The translations under genes were made by a program, and so were the position numbers. Positions 29,911 to 40,131 of a DNA stretch of 64,000 nucleotides are shown here, one piece after another. Under the pieces are notes generated by a model that searched no databases, had not been told where the DNA came from, and saw nothing but the letters and a program-made list of their open reading frames with translations. Position 1 is the first letter of the stretch; each line of letters begins with the position of its first letter. The stretch is from Trichosporon coremiiforme (Eukaryota; Basidiomycota; Tremellomycetes; Trichosporonales; Trichosporonaceae). The stretch lies in NCBI GenBank assembly GCA_039545355.1, contig BCJJ01000021.1:434001-498000 (forward strand), written 5' to 3'.

Positions 29911-32905
29911 GAGCAGCCTTGATCGACGTGTGCCGACCTCTGCTCGGGCACCGGACATTTGCTTTTTACAATCTTCTTGCTCCACATCTACCACAACGTT
30001 TAGGCGTATTACTCGTGGGCCCGGCGCGGCTCCTCTTCATCATCTAATTCTCATCTAATCCGAAACTGTAGTTCATTCTACTCCTCGTTTGTAACCAATG
30101 CAATAGTAATGACCTCATACAGAAGTTGGGCGGTCATCTGACCGCCGGTTGCGCATCACCTGACCGAGCCCAGCACTACTGACCGCACTAACCAGCCCTC
30201 CCCCGGGGGCCGAGGTGTGCCAGGCACCAGCTGACGACAGATTGACTCGGCGATGCGGGGTGTCGTCGTCGTCACACCGACGGCATTGCATCGGCCTGTG
30301 CCGAGAAGCGGTATGCCAAGCTGCCTGCATCAACTCTGGGTTGTCATTCTGATTCTGCAAACATCTGTGGGTTGCCGCACGCGGGCAGCACTGCGCAGGG
30401 GTGGGGGCGGGGGTGGCGGCGTGGCTTGCGCCATAGGGTACGCGCAATATGTGCGAGACCTTGGGAGTGCGGCAGGGCAACGGCGTCAGAGGCGCTTGGA
30501 CGCGAAAGGCGCTCAGGCGTACACTCGGCAGATCCCGAAATCCTTGATCCTCCTTCGAGCCTTCGTCGACCCATGTCCGATCACCCAATTACCCAATTAC
30601 CCAAACGCCTTTCTGTGGACGAACGTTCTGTGCGAAATCCTGCATGCGCCGCAGCAGTCTCTCCTGACCGGGGGCTGACGTTCTGCTGATTCCATGTTTA
30701 ATCCTGGCTCTGACAATCCGGTAGCGGGACCAACCAGCGGCGCTGACACAGTGGGGGAGCGCGCCGAATGAAGCACACTCAGCACAGGGATGCCGATGTT
30801 GCGGACTCGGCCCTTAGTCACTCGGGATGCCGTTGAGCGTCGATCGCAGCTAAGGGTGCATGGCCAGGATGGGGGAGGGAGGGCGGGGTGGGGTGCGCCT
30901 GTCCAGTGCACGAGTGCGGGGCATGCTGTGCGCGCTACACTTGCGTATCATTTGCACCCTCGACTCTCGCTTGTGAAAGCGGCGCGTGCATGCGTTCATG
31001 CGTGCATTGCGTGCAGGATATGGTGCCGTGCGGAAATAGACGGCGCCGACCGGGACCCGGGGCCGCACTGCTGGCATCAGGCTTTCCAGGCTCAATGACA
31101 GTGGAGCGTTGTGCCTCCCGATCACCGTAATGCAAGTGGCGTGCCACGCGATCTTCATTTAGGACGAGGCTTGTTTTTGCCGTCCCCTATACTGCACTTC
31201 ATCACAGATACGAAGACTTGGATGTCGACGAGGGGGTCCTAAGCTGGCCGAACTCGGCCTGCGTCGATGATCGATGGGATCTCCCCAGATCGCCAGATCG
31301 CCAGATTTAGACGAACCCGTTGTCAGCCAGCAAAGCGGACACCGTGGCTCTCCGACGGATCACCGAACGAATGGGCCAGGTCACAATACCGAGCCCGACC
31401 TGTCGTCGCGGGCCTCCACACTGAGCGGCGGCGTCGTCCGCTCTGCCTCGGTCTCGTGGCACGAGCACGAGCACGTCGACGGCCGTCCGCCATCCGCCAT
31501 CCGTGCTGCCGTCCGAGCTGATCTACGGCATCGAGGACTCGGCACGCGTCGGCATGGCGCGATCCATGGCGCGATCGTTGTTGGAGTCTGTGGGGATGGC
31601 CCCAGCGGTCCTGATGACGCTGCGGGGTAGGAACGTAGGAACGAAGGAACGCAGGAAGGAGCTGGCTGAGACAACGTTGAGACAAGTGACCGACGCCTTG
31701 GTGGAAGCGATGGGGCGTCTGGGCAATATGAAGAAGCTATAGTTAGCACTCGGAGAGAGATCCGGCGCGGAGTTTCTTATCGCAGTCACATCGAGCGCGA
31801 TCGAGCAGCGGACGTTGCGGCGACGGCGTGCGGGCTGAGCCAATGTACCAGGCCGTGATGTCGGCGGGGAGTACGACAGCAGACTGCAACTCCGAGGCGG
31901 AAGGTGGCGTGTCCAAGGAGCTGGATGTGTTGACAAAGTATCGACCAGCTTCTGTCGAGTCTGACAATTTCGCCTTGAACCGTTCCAACAGCCTCGCCAG
32001 GTGCTAATCGTGTTATGCTCCTCCCTCAGATTGTCCGTTTGGTGCGCAATGACACGAATCCTGGTATGCTTAAGTCGCGCTTCGTCTCTTCTGAGGCATT
32101 CGTCATGGGCAGGATTCAGGATCACACTCTTCGCTACAGACTTCAGCTATATTCCGTCGCATGGTCGGACTGAAGACGGCACAGCGGGGGGCAGCGTTAA
32201 GGCAGACTGGGCAGCATCACACTCTCCTACCATGGCCGCCGCTGCTCGCCGCATTCCGTTCGAGGAATGCAAGTCGGAGTCCTCTCCGCCAAGGCCGCCC
32301 GCTCAACCTCGTGCCCCACCTCAATGTCAAGTTCACCTTGCCGAGTCTGTCGATGGATTGACGTCAGAAAGAGTATCTTGCATGACTCACCTTGTCTTAG
32401 TGCGACTCAGAACAGTGGCAGACGGCAGATCACGGAATGAGCTCGCACGATGACGGCTCGTGAACGCCGAGAATGCCCAAAGCCGAGTCTGGCTCTGATA
32501 ACTTCGTTTGGCTATTCTTGTCCACTCGTGTCTTGTGACCTGCCTGCTTCCCATGGATGACCGAGGATTGAGAAGAGCTGGAACGCGTGCTGCTGGCTCT
32601 TGCGGGTGCTGTGCGCTTCTCTACTATCGATGATGGGATCAGGAGCTGGTGACACCTCGCCGAGGCGGCTCTGGGCTCTGATCTCGTCATCCTCACCACC
32701 ACAAGTTCGTTACCTTTCTACCTTGCCCGCACTCATAGCATGCTCTTCTGTTCCCTCTCCCTTCCACCGTATGCATCTCCTACCCTTTGCTCGCCCGCTG
32801 CGCGTCGATTACCGAGAGGCCATGAGGCACGGATGATTGTCGGAAAATTGTGAAACCTGACAGGCATCTCGATATATGCCAACCGCGGGAAACGCAATCA
32901 TCAGC
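29911..32905. other. 3 kb gene-poor region before the tRNA
   Basis: The first 200 bases are the transporter 3' UTR. The rest holds overlapping ORFs without domains. A helical-looking 80-codon plus-strand ORF (31503-31742) and a minus-strand pair of frames (31743-32125) with coiled-coil character were considered but not supported as genes. Confidence 0.45.
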
Positions 32906-32996
32906 GCTCGTATAGTGTAGGTGGTTATCACCGTCCGTTGTGGTTCCTTATCGCACCCCGATCCGGGCTGACCGCTGTTCGACTCAGCGTGCGAGC
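32906..32996 (+). tRNA. tRNA-His(GTG): tRNA-His (anticodon GTG) with a 19-nt intron
   Basis: The acceptor stem GCTCGTA/TGCGAGC pairs fully (one G-U). U8 and A9 are TA. The D-stem is GTG/CAC with a GG-containing loop. The anticodon stem is GTCCG/CGGGC with loop TTGTGG plus C38. The anticodon GTG is at 32940-32942, with G37 as expected for His. The intron lies at 32944-32962, directly after position 37, the usual eukaryotic site. The T-arm CGCTG-TTCGACT-CAGCG is perfect, and the discriminator base A follows at 32997. Removing the intron leaves 72 nt before CCA, normal for a tRNA whose extra G-1 is added after transcription. Confidence 0.94.
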
Positions 32997-33001
32997 ACGT
33001 C

Positions 33002-33006
33002 TTTTT
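33002..33006 (+). terminator. Pol III terminator of tRNA-His
   Basis: A T5 run begins 6 bases after the tRNA 3' end, the standard RNA polymerase III stop signal. Confidence 0.8.
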
Positions 33007-33411
33007 GGGTTTTCTGGGTGCTCAGACCGTGTTGTCATGTTGCCAACCAACGTTTTGCCTCTTTTTGCGCGAATCCAGTATGCATCACTTTTTATTTACG
33101 GTTTGGGTGCTGGAAGGGCTCCCAACCAGCCTTCGTCGTAACGTGTAACCTGCCTTAGGGCTTGTAAGTGCGCTGAAGTTCACTCGCAAGTGCGGGTTGC
33201 GGCAAGACTGACCTGCGTCTGCTGACAGCTGCCTGCTGGTGACGGTGACAACATTCCTTTCGCTCAAGTGTACCCGTAAAGATCATTGCATGATGCTAAT
33301 TACTTGCTGTAGATATCTAACTGATTGACCGAAAGCTTTCATTGTTACAAGCAGACTGATAAATGCGCTCCTTCCTTACCACTCACTCCCCACGATACCG
33401 TCGATCCCCAG
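33007..33411. other. Short intergenic region between tRNA-His and the MFS gene
   Basis: About 400 bases with no gene. It presumably includes the 3' UTR of the minus-strand permease. Confidence 0.45.
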
Positions 33412-35270
33412 CTAGATCCTTCCCCAGAACTTCTTCAAGAACAGGGACCTCGATATCGTCATGAGAATAATACCCGCGCCAAGCATACTGCCAGCATAGT
33501 AGCTGACCTCATGGAAACTGGCCACCTCGAGAATCGCACCGCACACGGGCGCGTTCAGGAGACTTCCAAACGCCATGATAGTGTTGCACGTTCCAAACCT
33601 GCGTCCGTTGTCCTCGACGCTTCCGAGCGCGCTAATAGCGGGAGCGACGAGCGACACGAAGCAGCCCTGGAATATACCGTTGATGACCGCGACGGCAGTA
33701 AGACTTCCTTTGGAGGTAGCGTACGGCCACGCAAATGTCGTCACCATGCTGCACACCAAGCCGGGGATGAGGAAGTTGACGCTGCCCCACTTGTCGGCGA
33801 TGTAGGCAGGTCCGATACGTCCAATTATGCTTCCGGCGTTCGCGATGGAGATCAAGTACACGGAATAGTCGCCGAGACCGAGCCCCTTGCCCATCACATC
33901 CAGGAATGAGAGGGGCGTGTAGAGACCAGCTTGGATGAAGAAACACGCCCCGACCCAGAAGGCCCAATAGGGCAGTTTGAATGCTTGGAGATTGAGGACT
34001 CCGCCCGGCATGGATTTCGGAGGCAGGCGCGTGCGCAGGACACACGAAGCGAAGAGGGTGCAGTACAGTACCAGCAGCCCCGAGATGCGCATCGTCCACT
34101 TGAACCCGACGAGGCGCATGCAACGGCTCACGAGGATCGGGAAGACTGTGCCTCCGAGGGACGAACACACCGCGACTAAGCCCAAAGCGAAAGCGCGACG
34201 ACGGTGGAACCACTGTGCCGTGACTGCCACGGCTGGACAGAAGAGCAGTCCCACGGAGAAACCGAACAATATGCCGTGGGACAGAATCGCCTGCCAGAAC
34301 GCGGTCACTTCGGCCGTGATGATGATGCTGAAGGGGTAGAGCAGGGATGCGGTCCAGAAGTACGGCAGGAAACGCGATTGGTCCACTAGTCGGCCCATCA
34401 CGACTGACGGGAGGAAGATCAGGAGGTACTGCATCGAACCGATCCAGCCGCTGTCTGTTAGCTCTTGCGCGATCGGTGAGCGGAGTGGGGAGCAAGTGTT
34501 TCGTGAGCAGAGGGGTATCCCAGCAGCTCAGCAGTGTCGAAGCACCGTTCTGAGAGGTTGTGCGCGCGCTCCGCGCGACAACACTTACATGGTCGAAGCA
34601 CTCTGCTCAGGGAACTTGTGCGTGTAGTAGTCCTGGAACGTGCCCCAGGCGTTCTGTTGTCAGCTATCTCCGGCTCCGGGGTCGCTTGGCTCCACTCTGC
34701 TCTGCTGCCTGGTCTCCGCCGCCTCGCCCATCGTCCCCACTACCTCTTTCCTCCCCTCTCAAACACTGGTCGTCTAGGACGACGGCCGCCTGCGGCGACG
34801 CGGGAAGTGACACTCACGACAAACCCAAAAGTGCAGAACAGCGTATGCCCAGCTCCAAGCACGACAAGCCAAGCTCTCCACCCTCCGTCCGGGAACGTGA
34901 TGACCGTGCCATCTCGCTCTCTGACCCCGGCCTCATCGGCATGATCGTCCTCGTGCGCGTGGTGGGGATTTGCGTCCCAATGCCCAATGTGGTCCTCCTT
35001 ATCCCGGGCCTCGAGCGCGGCGAGATCGGCGTTCGTCATTGTGAACGCGCCCTCGCCGTTTGCCTTCAACGTGCCGTCGCTGTTCGTCGTTTTGTACGCG
35101 AGGTCGCCGTTTGGCGTTTTGAAGGCGCCGTCCGCGCCGTCGGCACTAAGGTCGGCGCGGGATCGCTCGCCCTCGCCTTCCTTCAGTGTTGCGCTCGTGC
35201 TCATCGTGCTCTCTGAGGTTGGCGTCCAGGCATCTTTCTCGCTGTGTGGTGTCTCTGGGGGACCGGACAT
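33412..35270 (-). CDS. MFS monocarboxylate-type permease (518 aa)
   Basis: Model: exons 35270-34818, 34653-34589 and 34450-33412. Donors are GTGAGT and GTAAGT; acceptors are CAG. Frames join with conserved family sequence across both junctions (CTFGFV/NAWGTFQDYY and SAST/IGWIGSMQ). The first 125 residues are a hydrophilic cytosolic tail with small repeats. The signature PDGGWRAWLVVLGA opens TM1, as in fungal MCT-family (Mch) permeases. Twelve helices are apparent, with loop motif RRRAFALGLVAVCSSLGG after TM4. These carry monocarboxylates, riboflavin or related anions across membranes; the substrate is not visible. The other acceptor in intron 2 (GCTAACAG) breaks the frame. The C-terminus is short. 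Confidence 0.87.
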
Positions 35271-37465
35271 GGTCCGTTCTGGAAGGTCCTTTGGTGTTGC
35301 AGCGGAGTGACGGCCGAGAAGGGAGGGGGCGGGGTGTGTGGTGGGCGATATTTTTGGGAATTGGATGCGCCGAGTTGGTCGTGGCCGGTGTTGAGGGCGT
35401 CGCCGTCGAGCTCGCCAAGTTATACAGTGTATAGAGAGATGGTCAGATTGCTGAGCAACAACAACAACGATGAGATGGGCCCACCTCCGCCAGTGTGCCG
35501 CCGCATTGTGCTCCGCGCGCGGACGGGGGGGCGGCGGGCGGCGTTGAGCTAGGCAGGGGTAGTTACCGAAAAGGCGAGCCTCCGCATGAACGACGGAGAT
35601 CACCGAAGAGCTATCCCAGCGTAGGCAGCGACGAGCCGAGCGTTCCCCGGCCGTCGCCTCGGTTGCGTCGGGTACAACCAGGTACGCCGGTTAAACCATG
35701 CGCGAACTTGCTGGTGATTTATAATCAACCACCGGGAAAGCTTAATCATGTGACTGGTGCTAATTGCTGCAGCGTCTGGCCGTATTGCTGGATACCTGCT
35801 GTGGCAGCGCGGGCTAAGCGTGGCGGGGTATTGGCGGGGTACTCGGCGGAGGCTTTGAGGACAACTATGGGTGTAGTTATGAATGTTCTACAGGCTTGTG
35901 TGCATTGGCCAGATACGGCCGAGTGTGCAGCTGGGCACGGGGCCACGCACTGGACCCGTCGCGCCCTTGATTGCAAACAACTGATTGCGAGGTGCACATT
36001 ATGTGCTGCAATCGTCGGAGTCGAGGCTCAACTTTGACTCACCGCCGAAGCGCACCAGACGTCACGCGACCCGGCCAGACAGAGACATCGAGACAAGCTC
36101 GAGTGTGCAAGTCAGTCTGCTCTGCTCTTGGCGTGGAATGTCGATCGGAGATTTCCAGGCGTGCCAGCGGTTCCGGCATGCAGGCGTGCAACACGGAGCG
36201 TCGTTAGCGGCGTTCCGGTGTTCCAGCGAAACACACTGGTCACTACCCCGGACTGACTGCTGCTACGTCGTCAAAGTTAAATCGGAAGCCAGCTTAGCCC
36301 TTTAGCGGTTCCGGATGCGTGCGTATATGCGTACGGATCGACTGGCTGCGATGCTGGAGCTGCCGACAGAATGCCAAGGTAATGTGAGCCAGCTGAGTGG
36401 CCGCTGCGGCGAAGGCGACAGGAGCACCGCGGTGATACGACTGCCCCCGACGTACCGGCGAGGTGGACCGGTGGGTGGTCGTATGGTCGGTTGGGCGCTT
36501 GTCGGATGATGTTTACTTGGACCTGGACGTGGTTGGCCTGGTAGTCCCTGTTTCCTGGAGCGTTGTTTCCTGAGTTCATTCGGAGCAGCCTGTGAGATGC
36601 GCTGATGGCGGCATGGGGGCCTATGACGAAACCGCAAACCGTGATATTCAGGTCGGGGTCAGGTTTCTGGCTTGCTCTGGCGTGGGCGTGGGCTGCGCCG
36701 CACGCAGGTCTCGAACCGTGGTCAGCGCCGCCTTGCGCCGCTGCATGGCTGCAAAGTCAAACGTACTCCCGTCGTTTGGAAGAGGTGAGAAGGGCGGAGG
36801 GGCGAAGGGAGCATGACGTTGTAGAATTGGACGGAGGGACTCCGACGACAGCAGTGGTGAATTCAAGGCGCGGCGCGAAGGTTGTGGTGGAGGTAGGTGA
36901 TTAAGGCAGCCTTAATGGTTCCGGCATGGACGGAGGTTGTCTGGCTGGTGTACGTTAGGGTGTGTGTGGTCGGTGTGGGCCCATCTGCCCTGCCTAGCCT
37001 GCCTAGCCTGCACGCTACCACGCTATCACCCTGGGCGCCTGGCATCCTGGCATCTGGCACCCGGGCCTGCTCCCTCTCTCCCATGTCATACATACCACTC
37101 GTCGTTTCTCTTTCCTCTTCTTTCTCTCATCTTGCACAAGGGTCTCTCAGTCTTTATCGTCTCGTTTTCTTTTCTCTCTTTGGCTTTCTTTCCTCTCTCT
37201 CTCTCTCTCTCTCTCTCGTCTCGTCTCGTTCCGGGTTCTCGGGTATCATCAAGATCAAAGACCACCAAAAACTGCATCATCTCTCCACGACACCTCAAGT
37301 CATCCTTTCCCAAACGCATTCCCATACCCACCTCCCCATTGCATAACTCAAGTTCAAGACAGCAAAGCTACTCCCTACCCACACCGATACGCACTACAGT
37401 TCGACCCTTCGTTCTCCCCTCCCCTCTCAGCAACTTGCATTAACCCCACCCCCTGTCTCTGTCCA
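35271..37465. other. Divergent 2.2 kb region between the MFS gene and PUB1
   Basis: Holds both promoters. The last 450 bases are a pyrimidine-rich probable 5' leader of PUB1 with a (CT)12 run at 37193-37216. No domain-bearing ORF, tRNA or repeat family was found in 35300-36950. Confidence 0.5.
37193..37216 (+). repeat. (CT)12 microsatellite in the probable PUB1 leader
   Basis: A perfect CT dinucleotide run inside a longer C/T-rich tract, 250 bases before the PUB1 ATG. CT-rich tracts are common in fungal core promoters. Confidence 0.85.
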
Positions 37466-38760
37466 ATGTCGCAACCGTTCCCTCCTTTCGCCATGTCCAA
37501 CAACCACGCTGCCGAGGCGCCTAAGAAGCCCCATCTCTACATCGGTAACATGTCGCCCCGCGTCACCGACCAGATGCTCGCAGAGATCTTCTCCGTCGCC
37601 GGCCCCGTCGTCTCAGCAAAGATCATTCAGGATCGCAACTTCCACCATGGCGGGTACAACTACGGCTTCGTCGAGTACACCGACATGCGCAGTGCTGAGC
37701 AAGCACTGACGACGCTCAACGGTCGTAAGATCTTCGACTCTGAGATCCGCGTCAACTGGGCCTACCAGGGCCAGGGCAACCGCGAGGACACGCAGCACCA
37801 CTTCCATGTCTTCGTCGGCGACCTCAGTCCGGAAGTGAACGACGACATTCTGGGCAAGGCGTTTGCCAAGTTTGCGTCGCTCAGCGAAGCTCGCGTCATG
37901 TGGGACATGAACTCGGGCAAGAGCCGAGGATACGGCTTCCTCTCCTTCCGGTGAGTACTTTGGACGTGGTCTCGTGGCCTGCTCGTGTGCGCGGAACCAA
38001 ACGCTGACCAGAACAGTGACAAGGCAGACGCAGAGCAGGCGATTGCCACTATGAATGGCGAGTGGCTCGGATCTCGGGCTATTCGCGTCAACTGGGCGAA
38101 CCAGAAGACGCAGACAGGCGGCTCTCGCAGTCTTGGCCTCGGTCAAGGCTTCAACGGCCCACTGACGTTCGAGCAGGTCGCTGCTCAGACCCCTGACTAC
38201 AACACGACTGTCTACGTCGGAAACCTGATCCCCTACACGACCCAGGCGGACCTCATCCCCCTATTCCAGAACTATGGCTATATTGTCGAGATCAGGATGC
38301 AGGCCGACCGCGGGTTCGCGTTTGTCAAGTTGGACACGCATGCCAACGCCGCCTTATCCATCACGTCGCTGCAGAATCAGCTGGTCCACGGCCGCCCCAT
38401 CAAGTGCTCTTGGGGCAAGGACCGCCAAAGCGACGCGCCTGGATACATGGTGCGTCACGCCTTCTCCGAGAGGCCTGACTTCCAGGTGTACACCAACAAC
38501 TACCCATACTTCCCCGGCTACGGGGGTATCCCTGGCCAGCCTGGAGCGCAGTCCCCCGGTCCTGAGAATGGATCAGCTCCCCCTCCTCCTCCCCCACCCA
38601 CTTGGGACCCCGCAGCTGCAGCTGCCTACTACCAGACCGGCGGTTGGGGCGGCTTCTACAGTGAGTCTACGAAGACCGCGACGCCGTGCCAGCAGCTGAC
38701 TCCATCTTAGGCCAGGAAGCCGCCGCCGTTCCGGCTGCCCAGCCTACTTCCCCTAACTAA
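37466..38760 (+). CDS. PUB1: Pub1/TIA1-like RNA-binding protein with three RRMs (392 aa)
   Basis: Model: exons 37466-37950, 38017-38660 and 38711-38760, with GTGAGT donors. RRM1 (about residues 24-103) has RNP2 LYIGNM and RNP1 YGFVEY. RRM2 (about 112-195) has RNP2 VFVGDL and RNP1 RGYGFLSF, and intron 1 falls just after RNP1. RRM3 (about 225-297) has RNP2 VYVGNL and RNP1 RGFAFVKL. A Pro-rich, Ala/Tyr/Gly-rich tail follows. This three-RRM plan is that of Pub1/TIAR/Ngr1-type proteins, which bind U- or AU-rich mRNA and enter stress granules. A second in-frame Met lies at codon 10. Retaining intron 2 would swap the last 16 residues for another short tail. Confidence 0.9.
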
Positions 38761-39311
38761 ATTTTAATGTATATCCACAATCACTTTGGCATGCAATACG
38801 ACATACGTCATATGAAAGCGAATGTGGATTGACTGATGGGTGTCGCAGTGAACTTGATGGAGGACATGGGGGAGGGCTTGATGCCGAGCGTGGCCACACG
38901 TCGCACGCAAGTTATATCATTGAAACAGCCAGCTGCAAATACGCGAGACCATCAATGACCAACAAGTAATGATCAGTGCTTTGATGAAAGAGGCGTCAGC
39001 TGTCATGGCTGCACGGACCGGGGCCGAGGGGTTGCAGCGTGGACAAGTTTGAATAAACCAGGCGCGCTACAGCGGTGGTCGCTGGGGTTGACATCGGAGC
39101 TTCAGCTTAAAAAATGATGAACAGCAGCGAGCAAAGCCCACAGAAGCGTTGAAGAAGCGAGAAATATGATGATGTGCATGAGTACAAAGATGATGTAGAT
39201 GATCTTAGAGCTTGGACGAACTTACGTCCCCTCTTTCTCTAAGACGTGATGCAATGCAGATGCGGCTGACCATGAGGTGAGCCTCCCCCTTCCAATTCAC
39301 ACAAAACTGTT
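38761..39311. other. Convergent intergenic region
   Basis: The 3' ends of PUB1 and the small minus-strand gene face each other over 550 bases. Only probable 3' UTRs are present. Confidence 0.5.
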
Positions 39312-39680
39312 CTAGGACAGATTGCGTCCCTCCATCTTGGCCTTGAGCTGAGCGATCTTCTTGTCGATGTCGTCGCCTTCCTTCAGGAGATCTTTCCGCT
39401 GCTCCTCCAGTCTGGTTACAGGTCAGCTTGTGTACACCGCAAGGTAGCTGAAAACTCACTGAACAATTCTCGCCCTGTTCGCACGCTCCTTGACCTTGTG
39501 ATCGGCTTCCGGAGTGACCTCCATCTCCTTGCTGAGGAAGTGCTCCTTGATCGCGAGACCGCCGTAGAACGAGACTGCAGAAGTCAGAAAGGCGAAACAA
39601 AGGAGGGGGTGAGGTGACTCACGGGGCACAACAATAACGGCGCCTGCAATGGCGAGCTTCCTGATATTGGTCAAAAGCAT
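39312..39680 (-). CDS. Small predicted membrane/coiled-coil protein, possibly mitochondrial (90 aa)
   Basis: Model: exons 39680-39623, 39574-39460 and 39411-39312. Donors are GTGAGT; acceptors are CAG. Phases match at both joins. Residues 1-30 contain a basic start and one hydrophobic helix (LAIAGAVIVVP then LSFYGGLAI). The rest is a charged alpha-helix (KERANRARIVQ, then LEEQRKDLLKEG and IDKKIAQLKAKM). A basic amphipathic start, one helix and a short coil resemble small inner-membrane assembly factors of the Pet117 class, but no diagnostic motif is present. An upstream in-frame non-ATG extension exists; ATG 39680 is the first clear start. It is divergent from SET9, sharing a 450-bp promoter region. 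Confidence 0.7.
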
Positions 39681-40131
39681 TGTGGGGAGTCGAGGCAGAG
39701 AAATGACGGAACAACAAAAGCTCGAAATCAAAAACAATCGGTCGGTCGCTGCCGGTGGCCAGGCTGCTTGGCCCAGGTATCACAGCCGCTTGGCGGACTT
39801 GCAGTCTTGGATATGCTTTTGTAATGGGATCTAATCGGGGTGGGCTGACGGCGCAGCAAAGGACTTCGCGTCATTAGGATGGTGAATTGGTTCCTGAAAG
39901 TGTGGCTTAGGCAGGTTAGCCTTTGGCCGTCTTTTGGTTCAACCCACCCGGCTGACCCTGCTTTCTTCAAAACATCCACCCACTCACTCATCAACTACAT
40001 CACTCTCCTCACGTTAATTCCTTCGTTCCTTCCACCAGCACCCTCCTTCGACATCCTTTTCGCGATCTCCGGCATCGACCACCTGTAACCTTCTTTCCCG
40101 ACCCCTCTCCCCCACCGGGCAAGCGGCGCCA
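39681..40131. promoter_or_regulatory. Bidirectional promoter region between the 90-aa gene and SET9
   Basis: 450 bases between two divergent starts. The SET9 side is C/T-rich. No clear TATA box was seen. Confidence 0.5.

Noticed and set aside
31503..31742. 80-codon helical-looking plus-strand ORF
   Set aside because: It has helix-forming composition but no homology that could be recognised, no splice-supported extension and no promoter signal.
36700..36730. TCTCGAACC word resembling the B box of a minus-strand tRNA
   Set aside because: The flanking bases cannot form a T-stem, acceptor stem or anticodon arm.
39925..39950. GGTTCAACCC word resembling a tRNA T-loop
   Set aside because: No matching stems or A-box within 100 bases upstream.
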